Shown here piece by piece: positions 1 through 7,201 of a stretch of 25,124 bases of DNA; positions within the stretch are counted from its first letter, which is position 1; every line of letters starts with the position of its first letter. Position numbers and translations under genes: made by a program. Origin of the DNA: Gemmatimonadota bacterium (GTDB lineage Bacteria > Gemmatimonadota > Gemmatimonadetes > Gemmatimonadales > GWC2-71-9); the NCBI GenBank assembly GCA_017889745.1, contig JAGGAG010000044.1:1-25124 (forward strand), given 5' to 3'. Under the pieces are notes generated by a model. That model was not told the DNA's origin. It made no database searches and saw nothing but the letters and a program-made list of their open reading frames with translations.

Positions 1-1
1 G

Positions 2-595
2 CAGCTCAGCTACCTCTATGTCAGCCGTTCCGGCGAGAAGGTGCTCACGGATACCGTTCGCTTCGCGGACACTTCGTTTGCCGCGGGGCTCAGGATCAAT
101 AGCAAGTTCTCCGCGCCGAGCCTCTCCCTGGCGTACCGGTTCGCGTTTGTGGCCAAGGAAAAGGTGCAGGTGGGCGCCCAGGTCACCGTCGGGGCCCTGT
201 TCTTCGGTATCGATATCGATGCGCTCGCCGGGGCCACGGCGAGTGGGGCAGATACTGCCATCGTCCAGTACAGCGCCTCCAGGAGCCTGACAGGTCCCAC
301 GGCGGCGCTCGGCCTGTACGGCGCCTTCAGGGCGGGTAACAATTGGTACTTCGGGGTGGAGGGTGGCGCCATTGGGGCTAAGATCAGCAACATCAGCGCG
401 ACCAGCTGGGTGTTCGGCGGCGATGCGAAGTACTTCGTGTCCAACCATTGGGCGTTCGGTGCGGGGTGGAATTACAGCGGCATCAAGGTGACGATCGACA
501 AGTCGGGATCGGGCGGGGCGCTCAGTCCCGATTTTACGGGTACCATCAAGTACGGCTTCAATGTCTTCCGGTTCGGAGTCGTTTACGCGCTGTAA
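2..595 (+). CDS. Outer-membrane beta-barrel-like protein, 3' part
   Basis: The frame is open from the left edge of the window, so the true start lies outside it; 197 codons are visible before TAA. The product alternates hydrophobic and polar residues in many short strands rich in Gly, Tyr and Phe (for example around GNNWYFGVEGGAIG). It ends in a strand with a C-terminal hydrophobic residue (FNVFRFGVVYAL), as is usual for barrels inserted by BamA. I see no enzymatic motif, so function beyond an outer-membrane barrel cannot be given. An internal ATG at 41 exists but has no Shine-Dalgarno in front and cuts into a strand, so I read the gene as truncated by the window rather than starting there. 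A GC-rich hairpin follows 45 bp after the stop. Confidence 0.7.
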   Translation, partial: QLSYLYVSRSGEKVLTDTVRFADTSFAAGLRINSKFSAPSLSLAYRFAFVAKEKVQVGAQVTVGALFFGIDIDALAGATASGADTAIVQYSASRSLTGPTAALGLYGAFRAGNNWYFGVEGGAIGAKISNISATSWVFGGDAKYFVSNHWAFGAGWNYSGIKVTIDKSGSGGALSPDFTGTIKYGFNVFRFGVVYAL

Positions 596-610
596 TAGGC
601 CCGGCCCGTC

Positions 611-624
611 GTGACCTGACTCAC
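611..624. promoter_or_regulatory. CRP/FNR-like palindrome, copy 1
   Basis: GTGACCTGACTCAC reads GTGA-N6-TCAC, the core of CRP/FNR-superfamily sites. It is identical in 13 of 14 bases to the copy at 1135-1148. It lies just after the stop of the first gene and beyond the 3' end of the YciI-like gene, so it is not at an obvious promoter. It may be fortuitous or may serve a distant or unannotated transcript. Confidence 0.3.
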
Positions 625-640
625 TGGAAGCAACATCGCG

Positions 641-658
641 GCCCGCCTCACGGCGGGC
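641..658 (+). terminator. GC-rich hairpin after the barrel gene
   Basis: GCCCGCC and GGCGGGC form a perfect 7-bp stem with a 4-nt loop (TCAC), 45 bp after the stop codon. The bases that follow (TGTCGTGTCTTC) are only mildly T-rich, so this is a terminator-like hairpin without a full U-tract. It could also serve the minus-strand gene ending at 712. Confidence 0.5.
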
Positions 659-711
659 TGTCGTGTCTTCATCCGACCCGGGCATCTCAGCATGCCGCGG
701 CCGGCCAGGAG

Positions 712-1020
712 CTACCGGGGCGTCGCGCGGATTGGGGTGGCCGCCCCCGCACCGGCCACCGTGGTCCACTCCCGCACCCGCCACTGGCTGACGAGCCCGT
801 TACGCACGTAGGGGTCGGCCATCGCGAACGCCTCGGCGCCAGCCGGTGACTCGCCCTGGAAGAGGAGGATCGCCGCGTCCACCGGGTCGGCCAGCGCCCC
901 GCCAAGCAGCAACTCGCCGCGGTCGTGCGCCGCCCACGCGAGGGCGAGGTGCTCGGGCCGGAACTCTGCGCGACGCGTGATGTAATCGGGGGTCACGTCG
1001 TACATCAGGAGATAATGCAT
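712..1020 (-). CDS. YciI-like family protein
   Basis: A 102-residue protein that starts MHYLLMYDVTPDY, followed by RPEHLALAWAAHDRGELLLGG, ALADPVDAAILLFQG and FAMADPYVRNGLV. This is the pattern of the YCII-related fold (small ferredoxin-like alpha/beta proteins): a first strand, a His-containing helix, a central strand, then the FAxxDPYV segment. The His/Asp pair that is putatively catalytic in the family appears as H24 and D71. The family's biochemical role is mostly unproven. The start is set by GGAGG seven bases upstream of the ATG. The C-terminal ten or so residues (GAATPIRATPR) extend past the usual fold. It is transcribed divergently from the small membrane protein/sigma operon across a 325-bp gap. 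Confidence 0.8.
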   Translation of the reverse strand: MHYLLMYDVTPDYITRRAEFRPEHLALAWAAHDRGELLLGGALADPVDAAILLFQGESPAGAEAFAMADPYVRNGLVSQWRVREWTTVAGAGAATPIRATPR

Positions 1021-1345
1021 TCTTCATCCTCCGATGGATCTAGTCCCTGTTGTCGCTCCATCGAGCGATTGCCGATTCAGTGCCCGGGCGCGACTCTTAG
1101 CGCAGTGCAAGTGGCACGTAACGAATAGCGAACGGTGACCTGAGTCACACAGATCATGCTCGCATGGCCTTGCGAATGCGAATTCACGGCCTAGTTTGAG
1201 CCAGGCAGGAAGACATAGGCTGCAGAGCAGCCACCTTGATGGGCAAGCGCAGCAGGCTTGTCAGTTGAAGGCGCATCGTGGATCAGTCTCAGCGATCCCG
1301 GGCGCCTTTCGTGTTTTCGTCACTGTGCCGTCATGCGGGGGGTGT
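1021..1345. other. Divergent intergenic region, 325 bp
   Basis: No convincing gene is seen here. An open frame from 1196 runs into the next gene, but its codons before 1346 look non-coding. The region holds the Shine-Dalgarno of the YciI-like gene (GGAGG near 1028-1032 on the minus strand) and the CRP/FNR-like palindrome at 1134-1149. I could not find a convincing -35/-10 pair on either strand. Confidence 0.6.
1134..1149. promoter_or_regulatory. CRP/FNR-family binding site candidate, copy 2
   Basis: GGTGACCTGAGTCACA matches TGTGA-N6-TCACA at nine of ten fixed positions. The inner GTGACctgaGTCAC is a 5-bp inverted repeat. It lies in the divergent region between the YciI-like gene and the small membrane protein/sigma operon, about 197 bp before the first start of that operon. 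This suits regulation by a CRP/FNR-family protein. The regulator itself is not encoded in this window. Confidence 0.5.
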
Positions 1346-1561
1346 ATGCGTCCAATGTCGATTGCTGGAATTGCGCTGGTGTGTCTCGGGGTCTTCCTGC
1401 TCTTCCGGGGTGGAAGCTTCACCACCCGGCGCGACGTCGTGAAGGTCGGTGACGTGAAGCTCACCGCAAGTGAGCATCGATCGATTCCGCCCTGGGCCGC
1501 CGGCTTGGGGATCATCCTCGGGTCCGGATTGCTCATCGCCGGCGCCCGGCGGCGAGCCTGA
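1346..1561 (+). CDS. Small two-helix membrane protein, DUF3185-like
   Basis: A 71-residue protein with two hydrophobic helices. The first covers about residues 4-20 (SIAGIALVCLGVFLLFRGG). A short polar loop follows (about 21-47) that includes FTTRRDVVKVGDVKLTASE, and the second helix is about 48-67 (AAGLGIILGSGLLIAGARR). The layout matches the DUF3185 class of small inner-membrane proteins, whose function is unknown. The frame is open further upstream, but I chose the ATG at 1346 because a G-rich stretch (GGGGGG at 1337-1342) sits just before it and the upstream codons look non-coding. It is followed by a second tiny membrane protein and the sigma factor, apparently in one transcript. Confidence 0.6.
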   Translation: MRPMSIAGIALVCLGVFLLFRGGSFTTRRDVVKVGDVKLTASEHRSIPPWAAGLGIILGSGLLIAGARRRA

Positions 1562-1617
1562 GCGCCAAGCTGGCGACGGCACCGAGCTCGTTCACCTGGT
1601 TGCAAGGAGGCACGAAC

Positions 1618-1767
1618 ATGCTGGAAACGATTGCGATAGTCCTGGTGCTGCTGTGGGCCCTCGGCCTGGTCGGCGGATACGCCCTCGGCGGGTTCATCCA
1701 TGTCCTGCTCGTGCTGGCGCTGGTGGTGGTCATCGTGCGGGTGATCCAGGGACGGAAGGTCGTTTGA
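1618..1767 (+). CDS. Lmo0937-family small membrane protein
   Basis: A 49-residue protein that is easily missed because of its size. It begins MLETIAIVLVLLWALGLVGG, continues with an ALGGFIHVLLVLALVVVIV helix, and ends IQGRKVV. This is the family pattern: a helix with W-L-G, a GG turn, a FIHxLL helix and a basic tail. These are two-helix inner-membrane miniproteins of unknown function, often found beside stress genes. A strong Shine-Dalgarno, AAGGAGG at 1604-1610, stands 7 bases before the ATG. The stop lies 25 bp before the sigma-factor start. Confidence 0.8.
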   Translation: MLETIAIVLVLLWALGLVGGYALGGFIHVLLVLALVVVIVRVIQGRKVV

Positions 1768-1792
1768 CACGCTGCGAGGAAGGGGGCATGCC

Positions 1793-2392
1793 ATGACTGC
1801 CATTGCAGTAACGAGCGAAGCCGTGGAGACGAACGAACTGGTGGCACGTCACCTGTCGGGTGATACCCGTGCCTTCGGCCAGATCGTCGGTCGTTACCAT
1901 GGCCGGCTCCTGAACTTCACCCATCGCATGATCGGCGACCGCGAACGGGCGGAGGACCTGGTGCAGGAGGCCTTCATCCGGGTGTCCCGCCACCTGCACC
2001 GGTTCGACCCGAGCAAGAAGTTCTCGACATGGGTGTACACCATCGCGTCGAACCTCGCGAAGAACGAGCTCCGGAGCCATCGCAGGAGCCCACTCGTCTT
2101 CTACCAGTCGGCCCGCGCGCCGGGCGACGAGGACCACACGCCATTGCAGTACGAAGATGCGCGCAGCCGCCCCGATGACATGTTCGCCGGCCGCTGCCTC
2201 AAGGAACTGGTCGAGTCCACGCTGGCCCGCCTCTCACCGCAGTATCGCCAGGTGCTCATCCTGCGCGAGTTCGAGGGCCGGAGCTACGAAGAGATCGCCG
2301 ATATCGTCGGCTGCAACCTTGGCGCGGTGAAGAGCCGCCTGCACCGGGCACGCGCCTCCTTTGCGGCGCTGATCACGCCATACCTCGACTGA
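1793..2392 (+). CDS. RNA polymerase sigma factor, sigma-70 family, ECF-like
   Basis: A 199-residue protein with only regions 2 and 4, the ECF layout. Region 2 spans about residues 18-95, with FGQIVGRYHGRLLNF, the DRERAEDLVQEAFIRV core-binding segment, and the KFSTWVYTIASNLAKNELR -10 recognition segment. A linker of about 40 residues rich in Arg, Asp and Pro follows. Region 4 is about 140-190, with LSPQYRQVLILREFEGRSYEEIA and a VGCNLGAVKSRLHRAR helix-turn-helix. The start at 1793 is preceded by GAGGAAGGGGG. No anti-sigma gene is adjacent; its companions are two small membrane proteins upstream. The last base is 6 bp from the convergent cytochrome gene. It could answer to a membrane-located signal, but that is inference. 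Confidence 0.9.
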   Translation: MTAIAVTSEAVETNELVARHLSGDTRAFGQIVGRYHGRLLNFTHRMIGDRERAEDLVQEAFIRVSRHLHRFDPSKKFSTWVYTIASNLAKNELRSHRRSPLVFYQSARAPGDEDHTPLQYEDARSRPDDMFAGRCLKELVESTLARLSPQYRQVLILREFEGRSYEEIADIVGCNLGAVKSRLHRARASFAALITPYLD

Positions 2393-2398
2393 CCGGCA

Positions 2399-2848
2399 CT
2401 ACCACCGTGTCGTGGAAATAGTGCTGTCTGGCGGCTGGAACGACTGCAGGTAGGTCACCAGCCGCCAGATGCTTTCGGCGGGCAGGGTGCCACCGAAGGC
2501 GGGCATGCCCTTCGGGCGCCCGAAGAAGATCGACATGAAGATGGCGCCGTCATCCCCGCCATACCGCCAGCGCCCGTCGGCCAGACTCGGCCCCACGAAG
2601 CCCGCCGCACCGCCGCCATGACAGCCGTCGCAGTTGAAGCCCGAGAACAGGCGGCCGCCCTGGGCGGCCACCCCCGAATCGCCCCGGAATGGATTGCGGG
2701 GCACCATCGCCGGCGGCGGATTGCCGCCGACCGCAACGTGCTGGTCGTAACGCACCGCCGGGGGAACCGCCTGTTGTGCTGCCGCGGACGAGGCACAGCA
2801 CAGCAGCAGCATGGCGGTGGCGGCGGGACTGCCGCGGGAAACGCGCAT
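2399..2848 (-). CDS. Periplasmic c-type cytochrome (class I)
   Basis: A 149-residue protein with a signal peptide (about residues 1-24, ending SSAAAQ). It has one heme-attachment motif, CDGCH at residues 73-77, and a downstream axial Met in GRPKGMPAFGG (M115). The C-terminal helix, ESIWRLVTYLQSF, is typical of a class I cytochrome c domain. It probably accepts electrons from the PQQ dehydrogenase encoded immediately upstream and passes them to a terminal oxidase. I chose the ATG at 2848, 14 bp after the dehydrogenase stop, because it gives a clean signal peptide. A GTG at 2881 would add 11 residues and overlap the dehydrogenase gene. No good Shine-Dalgarno is seen, which suggests translational coupling. 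Confidence 0.88.
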   Translation of the reverse strand: MRVSRGSPAATAMLLLCCASSAAAQQAVPPAVRYDQHVAVGGNPPPAMVPRNPFRGDSGVAAQGGRLFSGFNCDGCHGGGAAGFVGPSLADGRWRYGGDDGAIFMSIFFGRPKGMPAFGGTLPAESIWRLVTYLQSFQPPDSTISTTRW

Positions 2849-2862
2849 CTTGTGCAGGCGCG

Positions 2863-4638
2863 TCACAGACCGAAGATCCACACGATGCCGCCCTGGCTTG
2901 TGTGCCTCGCGATATCGGGCATGAACGTCGCCGGCGCGCGTACGTCGGCCGGGTCATCGGAGCGGACGTCGCCCGAGATCAGGAACCAGTCCCCGCCGAT
3001 GCCCGCGTACACCGCGACGTATTGCCTGCCGTCGGGTCCGCGAAAGCTGATCGGATTGCCCACGACGCCCGATCCCACCTTGAACTTCCAGAGCGGCGCG
3101 CCGGTCTTCGCATCGACCGCCTTGAACCAGCCGTCGAGCGTGCCGTAGAACACCACGCCGCCCCCGGTCGTCAGTGCACCGCTCCACACCGGGTACGGCT
3201 CCTTGATCTCCCATGCCCGGGCCGACGTGACCGGATCCCATGCGATGAACGCGCCGAGATGGCCGCCGGGGCCGGCGGTGTAGGGCGTGCTGGCACCGAC
3301 GTATGGAGTGCCGGCGAGGTAGGTGGTGCTGACCGCCTCGAAGTCCATGCACAGGTTGCTGGTGGAGAGGTAGAACCACTGCGTGAGCGGCGAGTACGCG
3401 GCAGGCTGCTGGTTCTTGCCCCCCTCGAGTGAGGGGCAGATGTCCTTGGTCACGCCGCGTGTCGCGCCTGTGAGCTTCGTGGAATCGATCTCCGGTCGTC
3501 CCGTGGCGAGATCCACGCGCCTGGCCCAGTTGACCGGCACGTAGGGCTCCGCCGAGAGCAGCTCACCGGTGGCGCGGTCCAGGACGTAGGCAAATCCGTT
3601 CTTGTCGAAGTGCACCAGCACCTTCCGGAGGCGCCCGCCGAGCGTCAGTTCGGTCAGGATCATCTCCTGCGTCGAGTCGTAGTCCCAGTTGTCGGCCGGC
3701 GTGAACTGGTAGGCCCACCGGAGCGATCCGTCGCCCGGGTGGCGGGCCAGCACGCTGGTGGCCCAGCGGTTGTCGCCCGGGCGCCGATCGGCATTGTAGG
3801 GGGCGGGATTGCCGGTGCCGTAGTACACCAGGTCGAGCTCGGCGTCGTAGGAAAGCCATCCCCACACCGGGGCGCCGCCATGCTTCCACCCATCCCTGGG
3901 CCAGCTCTCGAGCGCGAGTCCATTGCCCGTCTGGTAGAAGGGCTTGAACGTCGCGGGCGAGGCGAGCACGTCGGTGTCGGAGCCGGTGTTGTACCCGGTC
4001 CAGAGGATGGCGCCGGTACCGAGGTCGAGGCCCTTCACCCAGCCGCGCACACCCATCTCGCCGCCGGCATTTCCCACGATCACCCGGTTCTTCACCACCA
4101 GTGGCGCCATCGGGGTCGTCTCGCCGGCGTTGAGGTCGCCGACCCGGGTCTTCCAGATCTCCCGGCCGGTGGCGGCGTCCACCGCCACCGTGTGGCCGTC
4201 GAGCAGGTTGAACACGATCTTGCCATCGGCGTAGAAGGCACCGCGGTTCACGATGTCGCAGCAGGCCATGCCGATCGCCTGCGGATCGACGAACGGGCGG
4301 TACTTCCAGCGGAGCGGGTAGCCTTCCTGCGTCAGGTCGAAGGCATAGAGCACGTTGGGCCAGGGCGTCACCACGTACATCGTGGAACCGACCACCAGCG
4401 GCTGTCCCTCGTGTCCGCCGAGCACGCCGGTGGAGAAGCTCCACGTGGGGCGGAGATCCTTCGCGTTGGCGGCGGTGATCTCGCTGAGGCCGCTGAAGCG
4501 CGTGGCCGCGTAGTCCCTGGCCGGCATGGTCCACTGGCCGTCGTCCGCGGCGGTGGTCGGGGCGCGATCGCAGCCGGTCGCGCCGGCCATCATGATGGCG
4601 AGCGTCAGGGCACGGTGCGTCCTGGGGCGTGGTAACAT
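2863..4638 (-). CDS. PQQ-dependent alcohol dehydrogenase, predicted lanthanide type
   Basis: A 591-residue quinoprotein of the methanol/ethanol dehydrogenase family, which oxidises primary alcohols in the periplasm and donates electrons to cytochrome c. An N-terminal hydrophobic segment ends in a lipobox-like ATGC (C23), so it may be a lipoprotein. Beta-propeller W motifs run along the chain (RWKYRP, IWKTRVG, LRWAYQF, LWKFKVG). Expected family residues are present: the vicinal disulfide cysteines C126-C127, the metal-binding Glu in GGEMGVRG (E194), and Asn in YYGTGNPAPYN (N277). The catalytic Asp is in ADNWDYDST (D319). Asp at +2 (D321) is the residue that distinguishes lanthanide-using XoxF/ExaF-type enzymes from calcium-using MxaF types, which have Ala there. 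The gene follows the methyltransferase-like gene by 9 bp and precedes the cytochrome gene. The substrate cannot be read from sequence. Confidence 0.9.
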   Translation of the reverse strand: MLPRPRTHRALTLAIMMAGATGCDRAPTTAADDGQWTMPARDYAATRFSGLSEITAANAKDLRPTWSFSTGVLGGHEGQPLVVGSTMYVVTPWPNVLYAFDLTQEGYPLRWKYRPFVDPQAIGMACCDIVNRGAFYADGKIVFNLLDGHTVAVDAATGREIWKTRVGDLNAGETTPMAPLVVKNRVIVGNAGGEMGVRGWVKGLDLGTGAILWTGYNTGSDTDVLASPATFKPFYQTGNGLALESWPRDGWKHGGAPVWGWLSYDAELDLVYYGTGNPAPYNADRRPGDNRWATSVLARHPGDGSLRWAYQFTPADNWDYDSTQEMILTELTLGGRLRKVLVHFDKNGFAYVLDRATGELLSAEPYVPVNWARRVDLATGRPEIDSTKLTGATRGVTKDICPSLEGGKNQQPAAYSPLTQWFYLSTSNLCMDFEAVSTTYLAGTPYVGASTPYTAGPGGHLGAFIAWDPVTSARAWEIKEPYPVWSGALTTGGGVVFYGTLDGWFKAVDAKTGAPLWKFKVGSGVVGNPISFRGPDGRQYVAVYAGIGGDWFLISGDVRSDDPADVRAPATFMPDIARHTSQGGIVWIFGL

Positions 4639-4647
4639 GGAAGCTCG

Positions 4648-5109
4648 CTAGAGCCAGCGCCGGACGCGCTGCCGGTAGGCGCGGTACTCGTCCCCGAACT
4701 TCCGCTCCAGATAGCGCTCCTCCTTGAGGATCACGCCGTAGAGCATGACCAGCAGCACGATCGGCAGGAACAGGAACGGCCAGAGACTGTTCTTCCAGCA
4801 GGCGGCCGCGAGGTAGAAGAAAGTGAAGCCGACGTACATCGGGTTCCGCGTAAGCCGGTAGATGCCGCTCGTCACCAGCTGGCTCGTTGCCTTGTACGGA
4901 TTGGGGCTCGTGCCGGCCCGGTGGAAGGCCGCGACGGCGGCAATGCCGAGCAGCCCCACGACGAAGAACACCATCGCCAGCAGACGCGCCCACGGCAGGG
5001 GGAGTACCGGGTGGGGAAACCGGGCCTCGATGAGCAGCCCGGCGGCGAACCCCAGCGCGTAGATGATCGGCGGGGGTGCCACTACGCCCGGACGGTCGCG
5101 ATCAGTCAT
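4648..5109 (-). CDS. Isoprenylcysteine carboxyl methyltransferase-like membrane protein
   Basis: A 153-residue integral membrane protein with about four hydrophobic segments and the conserved C-terminal methyltransferase core. That core includes TSQLVTSGIYRLTRNPMYVG, then KEERYLERKFGDEYRAYRQR and the terminal VRRWL. This is the signature of the ICMT/PEMT-related family that uses S-adenosylmethionine. In bacteria the substrate is usually unknown, since prenylated proteins are not generally present; lipids or small molecules are possible. It lies 12 bp after the ABC-F gene and 9 bp before the dehydrogenase gene, so it is probably cotranscribed with them. Whether it contributes to alcohol oxidation is not shown by the sequence. 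Confidence 0.85.
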   Translation of the reverse strand: MTDRDRPGVVAPPPIIYALGFAAGLLIEARFPHPVLPLPWARLLAMVFFVVGLLGIAAVAAFHRAGTSPNPYKATSQLVTSGIYRLTRNPMYVGFTFFYLAAACWKNSLWPFLFLPIVLLVMLYGVILKEERYLERKFGDEYRAYRQRVRRWL

Positions 5110-5121
5110 CTCTCCTCCTCG

Positions 5122-7017
5122 TCAGCTCTCGCTTGCTATGGTTTCCAGCGACTCCCACCGCTCGGTGAGACTGTCGATCTGCGCGATCACCTGCGCCAGC
5201 CGGGCCTTCGCCTTGGCGACGGCGGTGCCATCCCGCAGAAAGGTGGGGTCGGCGAGCGACGCATACAACTGCTCGCGTTCCTGCTCCCGGGCGTCGATCT
5301 CGTGCGGGAGCGCCTCCAGTTCCTTCGCCTCCCTGAAGCTCAGCCGCCGCTTCCGGATGCTCGCCGCCGCGGCCGGGGCGGCGCGCTTCGGCTCGGCCGG
5401 TGCCGGGCTCGCGTCGGGTATGGGCGGGCGCTGGCGCACCCAGTCGGCGTATCCCCCGGCGTACTCTCCCACCCGCCCGCCGCCCTCGAACACCAGGGTA
5501 CTGGTGACGACATTGTCGAGGAAGTCGCGGTCGTGGCTCACCACGAGCAGCGTCCCGGAGTACTCGATCAGCAGGTCCTCGAGCAGGTCGAGCGTCTCGA
5601 GGTCCAGGTCGTTGGTCGGTTCGTCGAGCACGAGCACGTTGAAGCGGCGGGTGAACAGCCGGGCCAGGAGGAGCCGGTTCCGCTCGCCGCCGGAGAGCGC
5701 GCGCACCGGTGTGCGCATGCGCTCGGGAGGGAAGAGGAAGTCGCGCAGGTAGCCCAGCACGTGCTTGCGCCCGCCGGCGGTCTCGATGAAGTCCGCACCA
5801 TCCGCGATGCTGTCGAACACCGTCTGTTCGGGGTCCAGCTGGTCGCGCAGCTGGTCGAAATATGCGACCTCGAGGTTGGCGCCATGGCGGATGGTGCCGC
5901 TGTCCGGTGCGAGTTCACCCAGGAGGAGGCGGAGCAGGGTGGTCTTGCCCGAGCCGTTCGGGCCGATCAGGCCCACCCGGTCGCCCCGGGAAATGGTGGT
6001 GGTGAGGTCCCGGACAATGGGGCCCTCCCCGCGCGAGAAGCTCACGTTGCGCGCCTCCACCACCAGCCGCCCCGAGCGCTCGGCTTCCTGCGCCTGCAGG
6101 CGCACGCTGCCAACGCGCTCCCGGCGCGCCGCGCGCTCCAGGCGGAGCGCCTCGAGCGCGCGCACGCGCCCCTCGTTGCGGGTGCGGCGGGCCTTGATGC
6201 CGGTGCGGATCCAGGTCTCTTCCTTCGCGAGCTTCTTGTCGAAGAGCGCCCATTCGCGTTCCTCCACCGCCAGTGCCGCATCCTTGCGCTCGAGGTAAGT
6301 GTCGTAGTCGGCACCCCAGTCCTCCAGCCTGCCGCGGTCGAGCTCCACGATCCGGGTGGCCACGTGACGGAGAAACGCCCGGTCGTGCGTCACGAACAGG
6401 AGCGTCATGCCGCTCCCGACGAGGAAGTCCTCCATCCACTCCACGGCGGTGACGTCGAGATGGTTGGTGGGCTCGTCGAGCAGCAGGAGGTCGGGCTTGC
6501 TCACGAACGCGCGGGCCAGGAGCGCCTGACGCTTGCGCCCGCCCGAGGCGGTGGCAAACGAAGCATCGGCGTCGAGGCCGAGGTGCAGCAGCACCGACTC
6601 CACCTGGTTGTTCACGTGCCAGGCGCCCGCGGCGTCCAGCGCGCTGTGGAGCCGGTCGAGTTCGCGCAGCGCGGCGGCACTGCCATGCGCCTGCACCCGG
6701 TGGCTCGCCTCGTGATAGCGCGCGAGGAGCCGCCCGGGTTCGCCCAGGCCCGCCGCCACCACCTCGAAAACGGTGCCCTCGAGGCGGTCGGGTACCTCCT
6801 GCTCCAGTCGCGCAACGGTGATCCCCGTCTGCCGCGCGATGCTGCCGCTGTCCGGCACGAGCGTGCCGTCCAGAAGCTTCATCAATGTGCTCTTGCCGGC
6901 GCCGTTCCTGCCCAGGAGGCACACGCGTTCGCCCCGTTCGATCGCAAAGCTGGCCGCATCGAGCACCGCCGGACCGCCAAAGGCGATGGTGACATCCTGC
7001 ATTCCCAGCAAGGCCAT
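5122..7017 (-). CDS. uup: ABC-F family ATPase, Uup type
   Basis: A 631-residue soluble protein with two ATP-binding cassettes and no membrane segments. Cassette 1 has Walker A GRNGAGKS (36-43), a SGGRKRQ signature (from 158) and LLLLDEPTNHLD (177-188). A charged linker follows (about 245-315). Cassette 2 has Walker A GPNGSGKT (352-359), LSGGERNR and LVLDEPTNDLD. The C-terminal 70 or so residues form a charged coiled coil (KELEALPHEIDAREQE onward), the tail that marks Uup among ABC-F proteins. ABC-F proteins act on ribosomes, and Uup has been linked to ribosome or DNA-structure maintenance. The extended second-half linker could be the P-site tRNA-interaction arm. It is the first gene of the minus-strand group running down to 2399. 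Confidence 0.9.
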   Translation of the reverse strand: MALLGMQDVTIAFGGPAVLDAASFAIERGERVCLLGRNGAGKSTLMKLLDGTLVPDSGSIARQTGITVARLEQEVPDRLEGTVFEVVAAGLGEPGRLLARYHEASHRVQAHGSAAALRELDRLHSALDAAGAWHVNNQVESVLLHLGLDADASFATASGGRKRQALLARAFVSKPDLLLLDEPTNHLDVTAVEWMEDFLVGSGMTLLFVTHDRAFLRHVATRIVELDRGRLEDWGADYDTYLERKDAALAVEEREWALFDKKLAKEETWIRTGIKARRTRNEGRVRALEALRLERAARRERVGSVRLQAQEAERSGRLVVEARNVSFSRGEGPIVRDLTTTISRGDRVGLIGPNGSGKTTLLRLLLGELAPDSGTIRHGANLEVAYFDQLRDQLDPEQTVFDSIADGADFIETAGGRKHVLGYLRDFLFPPERMRTPVRALSGGERNRLLLARLFTRRFNVLVLDEPTNDLDLETLDLLEDLLIEYSGTLLVVSHDRDFLDNVVTSTLVFEGGGRVGEYAGGYADWVRQRPPIPDASPAPAEPKRAAPAAAASIRKRRLSFREAKELEALPHEIDAREQEREQLYASLADPTFLRDGTAVAKAKARLAQVIAQIDSLTERWESLETIASES

Positions 7018-7156
7018 GGTGTGCTCACCGCAAGGGCTGGGGAGTGTGCATATCTGACACTGTCGAACTTCTGGGCATTGTCCCCGGAACCGCTAGACTC
7101 GATCCTGCAGTGAAGCGTAGGTGCCCGAAAAGTGTACCACGGTGGAGGCACCTAAC

Positions 7157-7201
7157 ATGGAAGCAGGCAGCTCGGATGACGGAACGGAAGTTCACCACTG
7201 A
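7157..7201 (+). other. Fourteen-codon mini reading frame with strong Shine-Dalgarno
   Basis: ATG at 7157 is preceded by GGTGGAGG (7141-7148) with 8-nt spacing. It encodes a 14-residue acidic peptide beginning MEAGSSDDG and stops at TGA 7199-7201. It overlaps the start of the next gene (ATG 7176) in another frame, and that gene itself has a poor Shine-Dalgarno. It may be a leader peptide coupled to the gene, or chance. Confidence 0.3.

Noticed and set aside
1196..1345. N-terminal extension of the small membrane protein to 1196
   Set aside because: Codon use is unlike the downstream part, there is no Shine-Dalgarno at 1196, and the membrane-protein pattern begins at 1346.
4921..7113. A 730-codon open frame on the plus strand opposite the ABC-F gene
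   Set aside because: It is antisense to a clear ABC-F protein with Walker A, signature and Walker B motifs. The long frame results from high-GC codon bias on the opposite strand and encodes low-complexity Arg/Ala/Val-rich sequence.
7018..7156. Promoters in the divergent gap before the ABC-F gene
   Set aside because: Only a short GACA-C-TGTC inverted repeat and no acceptable -35/-10 pair were found, so nothing is claimed.
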